The notes below the pieces were generated by a model. The model saw only the letters and a list, made by a program, of their open reading frames with translations. It was not told the origin of the DNA and made no database searches. A program made the position numbers and the translations under genes. From the NCBI GenBank assembly GCA_946807835.1, contig OX327683.1, positions 36,825,001 through 36,889,000 on the forward strand: a DNA stretch of 64,000 bases, written 5' to 3'. Shown here piece by piece: positions 35,313 through 46,356 of the stretch. Source of the DNA: Ailanthus altissimus. Lineage: Eukaryota; Streptophyta; Magnoliopsida; Sapindales; Simaroubaceae. Numbering within the stretch: position 1 is the stretch's first letter; each line of letters begins with the position of its first letter.

Positions 35313-37455
35313 TTAAAACACCCGTACGCAAATTTTCACATCAGGCATACTCATTCAAAGTTAAGGTTTTATAAGAAGAAATTTTTTCTATCCTAATTGT
35401 AATACATGTGTTTGATTTATATATTATTTGGTGGTAGATTTAAAAAAAAAGAAAGAAAAAGAAAAGAGATAAGAAATTGAAGTAGTGGCCGCCGTATATA
35501 AATATTTAACTTTTTGGTTTTTACTTCATGGAGAAGAGGAAGCAAAACTGAAATAGAAAAAGAAGAAGAGGAAGTCGAGAGAAGGAGAAAAGAAAGAAAA
35601 AGAAAGGGAAAGGAAGAAACCGAGAAGAAAGAAGAAGAAGAAGAGAAAGAGAAAGATAAGAAAAAGAAAAAAAAAAGAGAAAAGAAAAAATAGGAAATTT
35701 TAGGAAATTAGTTGTGTAGTTAAATTTATACCCAGTAATTTAGCGGGTAATAATTTTACGATATTAAAATATTTATATTTTAATATTTATAATTCATATC
35801 GGTACTAATGATGTATTTTTATACCCTATAATATAGGAGGTGTGCCGATAGCGGGTAGATATCAGAATCCAGACTCAGCTCAGGATTAACTTTAGTGAGT
35901 GGATAACTATATATATTTTATATATTTTTAATATAGCTAATTATGATTAAATTACGCATTATCAGATTTAGTTATGATTTATTTTAGACAGATAAATATT
36001 TATACTATTTAGTATATGCAGAAATGTTTTAGAATTTATTATAGTATAATTTATGATTACGTTCAGTACAAAAATATTTATTTTAGAACAATTATGCTTT
36101 CATGATATTATATAGTAGTAGTTTTTGAACCACTATATGCGTACCCTCCCCTTTAGTGTAGTTGCTCTGCGCATGCGTTAGACCAGTTTAGTTTACTCTG
36201 CCCGAGCGATGCAGCATTCCGTCGGGTTAGACCAGCTCAGATTCCTCGCTCTGCCTATATGTGAGTTACTCCGCCAAGTTAGACCAGATTTTCCCTGAGT
36301 ACAAGTTTGGTGTGGTTTTCAGTATATATGTAATATATGTTTACAGAGCTATGTTACATATATTCAGCTTGATAATAGATTTTATGATAGTTTGCGCTTT
36401 CAGATTTTCAGATCCCTAGTATTATATAATGATTTTTTTTTTTGTTTTAGCACAGATTTTATGACAGCTTATACTTTCAGTACAAGTTTATTGATTACTC
36501 AGTATACAGTTTTATGATTATTTTATCTTACAGATTTATACGTGTACAATACATATAAAGTATATAATTTTTTCAAATTATATCCACTCATTAAGCCACA
36601 AGCTCACAATTTTTCTCATTTTTCTTATTTTTTCAAGGTTGTCACAGGAATTCGTGCAGTGTGATACAGTCATCACATTTTGAGATTGACCTACGACACG
36701 CATAGCTGCATAAGTGTCTTAGTCTGTGTATTTGTATATCTTTTTATATATTGAAGTACACGTGTACACCTTTTGTTGAGGCAGGTAGCCTGATTGTATC
36801 ATATGTATGAGTAAAGAGTATGTTAGTTACATGTCATCGCAGGATCTGCCTCGATTCTCGAGGATGGCTCGGGTCGGGTTTTGTCACTTGAGAGGCGACT
36901 TTTGAGAATAGCAATGCGTTTTGTCCATAATGGACAAAACTATGAGAGAGAAGGACGCATACGTGAACCTTAAAGTGAATAATATATTGCATAGAAATTC
37001 GGGTGGGCTCTTTCATTTGGTATCAGAGCTGAGGACGGCTCTGTTTCAATGGTGAGGGATTATGTAACGACCCAAATCTCACATTAGGCAGACTCGTCTA
37101 AAGTGAAGGCTTTATAAGTGAAAATTCCCCTACCCTTGTGAGACGTCTTTTGGGAATAGCGATGCGTTCTGTTCATAAAAGAAAAAATCGTGAGGGGAAA
37201 GGACGTGTATGTGAACCCTAACCCTCCATAATTTTTTATAAACTTTAGGACGACTTTATTTCAATGGTGGGGGGGTTATGTAACGACCCAAATTTCACAT
37301 TGGACAGAGTTATCTAAAATAAAAGCTTTATAAGAAAAAATTTTCTTTATCATTATAAGTCATCTTTTAAAGACGACGATGCGTTCCACCCATAAAAAAC
37401 AAAATCGTAAAAAAAAGGATGTGTGCGTGATCTACAACACATTATACAGGATTTC
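35313..37455 (+). mobile_element. Tandem TRIM elements (miniature LTR retrotransposons)
   Basis: LTR-like units occur at about 35313-35397 plus 36887-37015 (split by an insertion), 37063-37235, and 37279-37455. Units 2 and 3 start TGTAACGACCCAAAT, and unit 1 ends GGGCTCTTTCA. Between units 1 and 2 lie only about 47 bases: TGGTATCAGAGC (37018-37029, initiator tRNA-Met primer site), CTCTGTTTCAATGG and a purine stretch. A decayed version separates units 2 and 3. No coding capacity. The same family occurs complete at 59730-60179. Confidence 0.85.
35398..36886 (+). mobile_element. Solo-LTR-like element of 1.49 kb inserted in a TRIM LTR
   Basis: It begins TGTAATACATG and ends GGGTTTTGTCA (TG..CA termini). 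An inverted relative at 54837-56313 has the corresponding ends. It contains a GA-rich tract (35530-35690), ACCAG..CTCTGCC repeats (36150-36300) and no ORF. The TRIM LTR resumes exactly after it. The flanks CTAAT and CTTGA are at best a worn target duplication. I infer a solo LTR of a larger retrotransposon, lineage unknown. Confidence 0.75.
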
Positions 37456-37477
37456 TTTAAATGAGTAAGAATATACC

Positions 37478-37518
<41 letters not shown>
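37478..37518. repeat. (TA)n microsatellite
   Basis: About twenty TA units directly after the third TRIM unit. Confidence 0.9.
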
Positions 37519-37519
<1 letters not shown>

Positions 37520-37520
<1 letters not shown>

Positions 37521-38299
37521 CAAACACGCCTGCTTTGCCATGATCTTCATTACAACATGGGAAGGCAATTAGCAGTCTTATGCTCAACTGAACTTCTAAC
37601 AATCTTCTAATTAATTTTTATCCGACTTTGTTTTGTTGTCAATATAAGGGAAGTTTAGTATCGGAACTCCCAGCTCAGCTTTCTATATCTTCATTTAATT
37701 TGATTCCCGTTCCCATGATCTTTCTTCACCAATCTTTTATTATTATTATTTATTTATTTTCTGTTATCATATATTTTGCCCTTAATTAGCAAGCCTGTTG
37801 TCTAGGGGCAAAGAGTCTTGCAGTCAAAGTACTAGGGTTCAGACTGGTTCGGGTCAGGAATTTGTTGCATTTTTCATGGGATCTTAGACTTATCTGATGA
37901 AAGAGCTCACGTTCCTCTCGGTCTCTGCCAGTAAAAGACAGAATTGACATACATTATTTTCTGTATGTTTTCAAGATGTTTCTTATGCCTTTTTAAGGGA
38001 TTTTCTAATCCCACTGTTAAGGTTTCAGTATATGCTATCTGCATGAGCTTTCTTTTTCCTTTTAAGGCTTTGGGTGTAGCTTGAAGCGCTTGTTCTTGTA
38101 CTAGAGGGGTATAATCCAGATTCCAGAAGTCAAGTTCCACAATAGCAATTATAATATATGTTTTTTATCTTCAATTCTTTTGCCCGAAATTTCAGATGGC
38201 AACTCGAAAAAGAATGCATGCATGCAGATGCAGTTTGGAGTCACTGAGGGCGTTTCCTAGCTTACGTCTCACATATAATTAGAGAACTAATGAATAACA
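37520..38299. other. Spacer before the right inverted arm
   Basis: No gene seen. A short stretch around 37800-37870 (CTAGGGGCAAAG..GGTTCAGACTGGTTCGGGTC) has a faint tRNA-box flavour but does not fold as a tRNA. Confidence 0.35.
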
Positions 38300-39052
38300 T
38301 GGCTTGGTCGCTTTCCTAGGCCACCTTTAATTTGGAATCAAAAGGACTTTAGCCTTTTTATTAACGAATAGAATGCAGTGTGACCTAATCCGCTTAAAGC
38401 TTTTCTTATCGGGGGTCCCGTGCCTTCACAAGTTAAACAGCTGATCCATCAAAAATCCATGATCCCGGAATATCATAAACGATCAAGGACAAACTGGTCA
38501 TGTTGACTGTCGTTTTTCTCTTTTATCAAGTGAAGAAGAACAACTCTCACTGCTAATAATGGGGTTTCATCTTTCACGAGGTTATTTAATTGTAGGTCAA
38601 TATTTTTTTTAATCTAGTTTTGCAAGTGAGCAGTTTTTGAATTTTAGTGTGTTTGGGAGTGTTTATTTATTTATTTTAATAAAAGAAAAAAAATACTTTT
38701 CATATTTTCATATTTAACTTTATATGCACGATAATTTTTCCTTAAAAAGAATTTCACTCAAACGCATTAATAGTTTTCCCCACCATGCGGTCTTCATACT
38801 GTTCAAATTGTTGATACCGTTGCTGATTGGGCTGCTCCGATCCAAATGGATTGTCAGAAAAAAGATGCATTTGATACACATCCTGTAAACATGTGGATTT
38901 TTCTGTACTGCCGCTTGCATATATTTTTTTTTTGGAGACTAGCTATTACTGTGGAATTTTAAAAATCATCAAGCAAGTTATTCTCAAATCATTAGCCATG
39001 TCATCCACAGCTCAGATCTCATGCTTCCATCTTTACTAGAACCAATTTTCCT
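38300..39052. repeat. Right arm of the large inverted duplication
   Basis: It reads as the reverse complement of the left arm (28580-29896) without that arm's internal 690-base AT-rich segment. It has about 35 extra bases near 38340-38375. The two arms enclose about 8.4 kb. Confidence 0.85.
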
Positions 39053-39893
39053 CCTGCGCTTTGCATGGGTGGCTTTGCTTATCCTTAAGGACCCTTTGGC
39101 CTATTTTGGTACCCAGACAATAAAACATATTTATCAATGGATCAAACAAAGGAACTACATTTCCCAATCCTGCGACAGATTTAGTAGATTAGGGGGCGGG
39201 GGGGCTGAAGAAGCATCATTTGCTCATGTAAATCTCTCATTGTTGTCATGAATAAGAGTTACAACAACTAAATGATAGTTATCCAGCGGTTCCGATCTAA
39301 AATTTACTAGGTTCTTTGTTACATGTTCCACATAATGTAATTGTGCAGTTGATTGGAGTCTGCCTATGGCGTATAAAATCATGAGTATATATAGATGTGA
39401 ATTTTCACATTAAACGAGAAGAGAAATCCTTTTTACAATAACAGATCAATGATCAAATACTAAATAAAAACTAAATCGTCATTTAGTAAACGTTTAAACT
39501 GTAAGGAAATATACTTAACCGAAAACTGATCCTTCTGATTAATACTGAAAGTGCAAAAACCAAGTGAGGAAATAAAAATTATGCCAGAGAAAACTGCATT
39601 TAAAATATTGGTATGCTGTCATCGGTGGTCGATACTCGATATCAATACCATAGTGATAAACCTGAAGTTTATACCCAAATTATATATGTATTACAAACAA
39701 ATTTGGTCACTATTAATGCAACAAAATGCTCATAATGAAACGCCTATAGCTTTCTCCCTACTCAAATCTATATATGTATATATATAATTAATATGCAGCT
39801 GTTGCTTGTATGCCAAAAGCATACAAAGTGTGACGCCTAATTAATTCTCCTGTGTTATACTCCTGCTGTAATCTGTTGATAATTTCCATTTTA
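39053..39893. other. Spacer and SPX3 3' UTR
   Basis: No gene seen. The part next to 39893 is presumably the SPX3 3' UTR. Confidence 0.4.
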
Positions 39894-41665
39894 TTAGAGG
39901 ATGGGTATAGGAGAATTCAGCTGAACCGACTGAATTAGCTCCGAGTCCGGCAAGTTGAGAGGAGGCAGGGAAAATTGACTCTGCGTCGAGCTTCCGCTTC
40001 TGATCTCTTGCATGGTCAGTAGAGCTGCAACCGTATTCCTGAAAATTCCTTCTCCTGTCAATGTTATTGGTTCTCTTCTCTCTTTCTTCTTTGCTTCTTC
40101 TTTCTTTTCAATTGGGAACAATTCATTTATAGTGTTCTCAAGTTCCTTGATGAGTTTCGAAACAAGATCAGTAGTAAAAAAGGGCTGCTTCAGCACTTTC
40201 TGGATGAATGGCAAGCGCAATAACCCACCTGTTCTCTTGTCATACTTTTTCAGGATCTTAGCCAGCCCTACAAAAGCTCAATAATGAGTTATTTCAATTT
40301 TAATTCTGAAGTACAGGGCTTGTTTAATTTTACAAAAATTGACAAGAGCTTAGCCTCAATAAGCTACCTGTGTAATTGATATTGCTGTAGTTGACTAAGA
40401 GCACCATTTCGCCGTGGAAGTTGACAGTGTCTTTCCTAATCTTTCCCATCTCCTCTTTATAATTTATCTCTGAAGATTGACTTCCATTTGGTCCCCATGT
40501 ATCAATCACTCTTTGAATCATCTGTTGTAGCTCCTGCATTTTATATACGACACTTCATTACAGTTCATCACTTTGTCTGAACACAATTTTCTGGTTCCAG
40601 TATGTTGTAATTAGAATTCTTTGTAGTGAAGAAATGATCCACGAGCAGGCAGGTGAATATAAAATCCGAATTGGTTTAATGACTTCTTTGTTTCATGCAA
40701 GACAAAATTTATTCTGCAGATTCGTTTGCTGTTGTTTTTGATAATCGAACTTACGCTTCTGTTACGGTCCTAATTTGCTTTCTTCCCTTTATTTTCTTCC
40801 AAGTTATGAGTCAGAACTCAGGTTGAGGCATCTCTTAGCTAAACCAAATTTCATTTTGGTCTTTAGAGTTCCTTCATTATGTTTTGCTTTATGTAACCTT
40901 CATGTTTTGATATCATATCTTGGAATAATTCTAGAATTTAACACGTGTCTCGAGTTAATCAATTTTCCAATCACGAATTTGTCCTTTCATGCATGAACTC
41001 TATGAGAATAAAATATGATTACAGAACCTAAAATCGAGCTGGCCCGACGTGGCCATTTCTGGCCGTCAAATAACGAGAAGTTAAAAAATGGGGTCACTCA
41101 CGTGGGACCCGCATTCTAGAGCCTCACCAAACTTTCCTGCTCACTGCTTACGGAATTAAACTCAAATAGATCCATTGGAATTTACGATGGCCTCATGGTA
41201 AATTCAGTCAAAACTATCCAATTAGACTTCTCCTAAATAAAAGAAATTTGGTTCACTAATTAATGATAATTGAAAAAAAAAGGCGGAAATTCATTCGTAC
41301 AAGTAATGCTCGGACCTGGTCTCTGACTCGAGGCCATGTTGCTTCCGCAGTAACTCTCACTGAGAGTCGGAGTCCTTTTAAAAAAAAAAAAAAAATCCTA
41401 ATAGAAACTCAATTACCTTATGTTTGATAACGAAATCCTCTTCTTTCTCCATGAAAAATGAATTAAACTTATCGATCTCGTTGTTCAACAAATACACGAA
41501 CTCTGCCTCAGCCTTCACATACTCGAGCGATCCATTTGACAATTGCGGCGGAGGGGAAGAAATCAATCTAACAAGCTTCTTCAACCTCTTGTAAGACAAA
41601 AACTTGTCGCGCCAACCGGGCAATGTTTCTTGAATTTGTTGCTGTAATCTCTTACCAAACTTCAT
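39894..41665 (-). CDS. SPX3: SPX-domain phosphate sensor, SPX3 type
   Basis: Three in-phase exons, 41665-41417, 40533-40368 and 40267-39894, give 262 residues, typical for stand-alone SPX proteins. Such proteins bind inositol pyrophosphates and then sequester PHR transcription factors when phosphate is plentiful. The first SPX helices start MKFGKRLQQQIQETLPGWRD followed by FLSYKRLKKLV, which holds a lysine surface for the ligand. EEDFVIKHK ends exon 1. Exon 2 has HGEMVLLVNYSNINYTG, and exon 3 begins LAKILKKYDKRTGG, with the second lysine cluster. GEGIFRNTVAALLTMQEIRS and a tail with FSLPPLNLPDSE and SPIPIL are characteristic of SPX3 rather than SPX4. Two P1BS boxes lie upstream, so phosphate-starvation induction through PHR is expected. 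The start is the MKFGK methionine conserved in the family. Confidence 0.93.
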
Positions 41666-41801
41666 CTCTCTCAAATGATCTTGAGAGCGAACCCCAATAA
41701 AAAAGGGGGATTTGAGTTGGAATAAAGGTGGAGAGTAGTAATGAAAGAGAGGAGTGGGAAGTTGGATTTTATAAGCAAAAGGATTGCCAGAATATTAAAG
41801 A

Positions 41802-41809
41802 GCATATGC
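41802..41809. promoter_or_regulatory. P1BS box 1 (PHR-binding site)
   Basis: GCATATGC fits GNATATNC and is fully palindromic. It lies 137 bases upstream of the SPX3 start codon. Confidence 0.75.
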
Positions 41810-41874
41810 TTGAGTGATGAAGTGGCGGTAAGAAAAGGTATAAAAGAGTCGTTGAAATGAGAGAATTAACTAAA

Positions 41875-41882
41875 GCATATTC
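41875..41882. promoter_or_regulatory. P1BS box 2 (PHR-binding site)
   Basis: GCATATTC fits GNATATNC. It lies 210 bases upstream of the SPX3 start codon and 73 bases from the first box. Confidence 0.7.
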
Positions 41883-43205
41883 GGTTTCTATAGTCAGGCT
41901 TAAGACCAAAGATTATGAAATCTGACTTTATGGCAAACTTTACTATTAGCTTATGGGATAATTTAATTAAAAATAAACAATGCAGTTTGTAGTTTTAGCA
42001 ACTGGGGAGTTTTGGGGTACGGGAAACCCTATTTTACATGCCTATGATCTTTGTGCGTGAATTACATGGAATATTGTGATAATATATGAAGTGGGTCCAG
42101 CTCGTATTGATTGGTCAATGATGCGTCGGTGGGTCAGTGCTTGTTATTTTAGTGTAGTTTAAGAAAGAAAAGGGACTTGGGGAGAGTATGATAGTATAAC
42201 TATAAATGAGATTTTAGAACGGAACTTGGAAAATAACAAATACGGGAATATGTGAATTTTGAACTTGTAATGCTCCCAACTTCTGATAGTGGGCCAATGC
42301 AAATACTTGCACGAAGAGAAAGGAAAAAAAAAAAGAAAACAAAAATGGCTTGATCGGGGCCCTTTTTTAGGTTGGTGATTGTTTGCTTGTCCGGATTTTG
42401 GGTTGAAAGATTCCATGCAATGCTTATTTTTACACACAAGCTGACGAAGCGAGAAATGTCCAGCCAATCAAACTCTTGATGTTGTCTTTAGATTTTATAT
42501 TGTATCTACAAGACTGCAATTGAATCGTATTTCAAATAAACAACAATTTTTATTTATTTTTGGCAAACAGATAAATATCACAGCATTTACTTTTTCAAAG
42601 TTCAACCCGAACTTGATTCGTCATCAACTCTCTCTACAACGCAGGCATGCCAGTTTTATCACCTCGGGAAACAATTGTACATGATTTCTTTTGCAATCTT
42701 TAGTAAGAGTGGTGAATTTTCATGAACGATGTGCGTTGTACACTGGAAATTTCAAAACACGGATTTTGACAGAGCTTGAATATATCTCAAATCTCTCTTA
42801 GTGATAACTTCACAAAAATCAATAATATGTTTCTGTTGTCCCTCAACTCAACTGATCTTTTTTCTCCTAATTTTGACAACACTCATATAAGAGTTAATAA
42901 AATTATGCATCTTTCAGCCTACCCAAGTTGAATAGTTCATTTATATGAGAAGAAATCATCTACAGAACTAGACGTATGACAACATAATAGACTGTTCCAA
43001 CTGATGCAAGATTAAGACTGGATTCATCATATCATGTACAAGAACCCATGAATATCTACCAAGTCATCATAACAATTTAACGAAAAACCATCATTTAAAT
43101 CCTACAATATGTTCCAGTGCTACTGGTTGATGATATTTGACAATTTCATGATTATACAATCTTGATAGCGAAAACATCCAAATATTCTGCTTGCAAATCT
43201 TACAA
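41883..43205. other. Spacer; right part duplicated beside the second hAT-derived gene
   Basis: No gene seen. From about 42900 to 43080 the sequence (AAGTTGAATAGTTCAT, CCAACTGATGCAAGA, CATGAATATCTA) matches the 3' flank of the second hAT-derived copy at 56695-56802 plus 62041-62110. The duplication therefore includes downstream flank. Confidence 0.55.
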
Positions 43206-45297
43206 TCACTCGGACTGTGATGGTGTCGGATTCTGATCATTGGGGTTGACCATTAGTAATTCATGATAATCAAGATTGTCCGACAAGTCTAGATCCTGCA
43301 AGAATTCCAGAACATTTTCATGAGCATATTCAGGAAGTCCACTAATTTTGTCAAGGTTGATCGGTTCCAAGATCTGCGACCTGAGCGCACTAAATTTTCC
43401 ATCATAATTATCTCCATTCTTAAGCCATCAATCAGTGTATTCTGACGAAAGTTAGAATGATCACATAGTGAAGTAGTGCAAGTTTGGCTCAGAATCCTTA
43501 TGGCATGCTTCTGCAGTATAGGACAAGGATCACCACAACACTCCCACCATTTCCCTACACATTGCACAACAATATATATATACGGTAAAGAGTCGTCTAA
43601 TTAAGGAAATGGCAAAATGAAAGTAAAATCCATGAAGCTTACGAGGATGAACAGTATTAACATTTTCATTGCGGTGGGAGTGAACAAATCTGAGTTCCTG
43701 CGGTAGAGTTGCAGTTGTTTTGACAAAGCTTCCTGTTCTGCACGGGGAACTACTAGCAGTAGAAGGTCCAAACCCTTTTGTATTTCAGCGTCCTCTCCAA
43801 ATTTCTGACTACACATGTAAGCAGGGTTCAAAAAAGCTGCAGCTGCATGTATTGGTTGGACTACACGACTTCTCCAACCATGAAACACCTCACTTATCTT
43901 CTCATTGCCACCTAAGTGCTGATTAAATGCCTCTTCTGCCCTCTTCATTGCTTCATACAAATATCCAAAAGTTGATCCATTGCAATCTACGAGTTCAAGA
44001 ACTTGAAACAGTGGCTTCAAAACTTGCACCACCTTTTTTCCTCTACTCCTGAATTCTCTAGAATGAATAGCGCTGTGCACAACCTCTGCTGCATCATTTG
44101 CAGTACTAGACCCTTCCTCTTCACAAGATGCTGAAGTAAGTGATAGTTGCAATGCCTGTAATTCTTTTTCGAGTTCCAAAACTGAGTTAAGCATAAAAAA
44201 CTCAATGGCAATCTTAGTCAGGCCATCGCGATTATAGTTCTTATTTCTTGGTTGCTCCTTCCTTGGGAGCAAATTGATATCATGCTTGTATAAATAGTTG
44301 AAAATCAGTTTTGCCAACTGAGTAGTCTTGTGAATCCAAGGAGCTCCAAAGTATATTAGTACCAAAAGTACCCCAAATTCACCATTAGCACATCGAGAGA
44401 GGTATATCCAAGGATATTTCATCAGAATCATCTCCATAACGTTAAAGAAAAAGTCACCTTCTTCAAAATCAGTCAATTCTCGACCATACGATCATCAGTA
44501 TCATCAATGATTACCTGAACATGATGCTTGCGCCCCAAAGATTCAATTATAGAACATATGCTATCCATAAAATGATGAAATGTCATCCCTTTTTCAGGAA
44601 CTGCTGTCTTCTCTATATACACCAAGCCGCCAGGGGTATATGCAAAAAAGTTCATATACGTCAATTTTGAATTTTTCACTACCTTGGACATTATCAGTGT
44701 ACAACCAGTTGTAGCAAAAAATATCTTGACACTTCTAACATATTCCAGTAGTTCCATTTCGATGCCGGGGAGCACTTGTGATAGAAGATCTGAATAATTT
44801 GGTAATTCACAGCTAGGCCCAATTTTTGCTATGCTCTTCAGCAACACAACTAAAAATGGTATTCTGGAAACATCAACTGGAAGGTTGTTGGTAGTCATAA
44901 ACTTAGCAAGCATTTTATTTGCTACACTCTTATTATCTTCACATGCCCTGAGGATAGTTGGTTGATGAGAACTCTTAGACTTCTTTTTTGAAGCTGAAGT
45001 TAAAATTATTTCAGTTTCCCCATCATTATTTGTAGATCTCAAATTCCTATTTCTCTTCTCAGGAGAACTAATTGCTTGAACTGCTGCAGTTTGAACATCT
45101 TTAGGAACTCTTGTACAAATGTCAATATCTCGGCCTCTAACTCCAGATAAGTGCGATTTAATCCTAGTAATGCCCCCAGAAAAGCTATGTTCACAGACCT
45201 TACATAAAAAACGACCATTCAAGTCCTCTACATATTCCCAAAATCTATCTTTCTCTCTAACCATATTTGCTTTTCTTCCTATTCGGAATGGAAACAA
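43206..45297 (-). pseudogene. hAT-transposase-derived BED-finger gene, copy 1, frame-broken
   Basis: Reading the minus strand: a BED-type zinc finger near the N terminus (DRFWEYVEDLNGRFLCKVC .. SHLSGVRG), a Lys-rich linker, a DUF659-like transposase core (FFATTGCTLIMSKVVKN; FFAYTPGGLVYIEKTAVP; IDDTDDRM), a helical region (HAAAAFLNPAYMCS), and after an intron the hAT dimerisation motif (KWWECCGDPCPILQKHAIR). Compared with copy 2 there are at least three single-base losses. One near 44474-44485 creates a stop after DRMVEN, one near 43665 lies beside the splice donor, and one is in an A run (43395-43398, four instead of five). The C terminus is also shorter (stop 43208-43206). The start could be M at 45297 or the MVREKDRF methionine at 45261. 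Probably nonfunctional. Confidence 0.8.
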
Positions 45298-46356
45298 AAA
45301 GGGAGTAAACTAATAAGGAATTCCGCTGAAAATGAATTCAAAATCTATAACAAAATGATTGAATGAATTCAAACTTAAACAAAATTTAATGGCAGCTTGT
45401 TTGAAAAATAGGAACATGATCAAATCATCTAAAATTTAAAGCTTGAAAGATATGAAGTTAATGTTAAAAATTGCAACACTAACTTTAGGCTCATAACAAA
45501 ATCCAATACTATAAGGTCTAAGTCCAATATATGGAATATTCTAGAATCAAAGTTTAAGACATGGAACATTCTAGGTTCAAAGCCCAATCCCAAGATATGT
45601 AGTAATGTAAAACCAAGGCCCAAGCCCAAAGTATGGAGGATTCTAGAATCAAAGTCCAAGCCCAAGATGTGGAGAATTCTAGAGTTAAAGTTCAAGTCCA
45701 AGCCCAAATTCTAAAAATATCAAAGTTGGTTGAGATATTTTAAGAGTAGTTAATTGAGAAGATAAGTATGAAAAATTATGTAGTTAATAAATTTCTAAAA
45801 TTATTTATTTGTGTAGTTTATATTTAGAGACAACAAGTATAAATACCCCTTACTCTCGTTTGGTTTAGGCATCATGTGAGTAAGAACTTGAACTAGTGAT
45901 AAAAAAAATGATCAAGTGTTGAGAGTTGTTAAAGGATTGAGAAAATAATAAACTCAATAAAGAGTATATGAGTGTTATGTTGTAAACGAGAAAGAGTGAG
46001 AGTTTTTAAAATTTATATTATAAGTTTGTGTTTATTGTATTAATAAAAGTGTTTTATTTGTGCTCTATTATGCTCAACAATTGGTATCAGAGTCAAGTTA
46101 TTTGGGGCGTAGAACAATAGTCGAAGTACTGTTCATATGGTTATTGTTCAAATATACAGTACCATTATTAGAGCCTGGTGTAGTTGTATGAATGGTGCAT
46201 GTCTAAGAAAGTTATTTTAAAATGGCTAATATTGCCTAAGGAGTCTGAATTTTAAGTGGGACCGTTGTGACCTTTCTAATCTTTCCTGAGAACTTTTCTA
46301 GTGTACAATTCATATAAATAAACACGTAGGCATTGTTACTATAGTGTTGGTGGAAG

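Noticed and set aside
37800..37870. Possible tRNA or SINE with box-like words
   Set aside because: No cloverleaf can be drawn and no acceptor stem pairs. GGTTCGGGTC alone is not enough.
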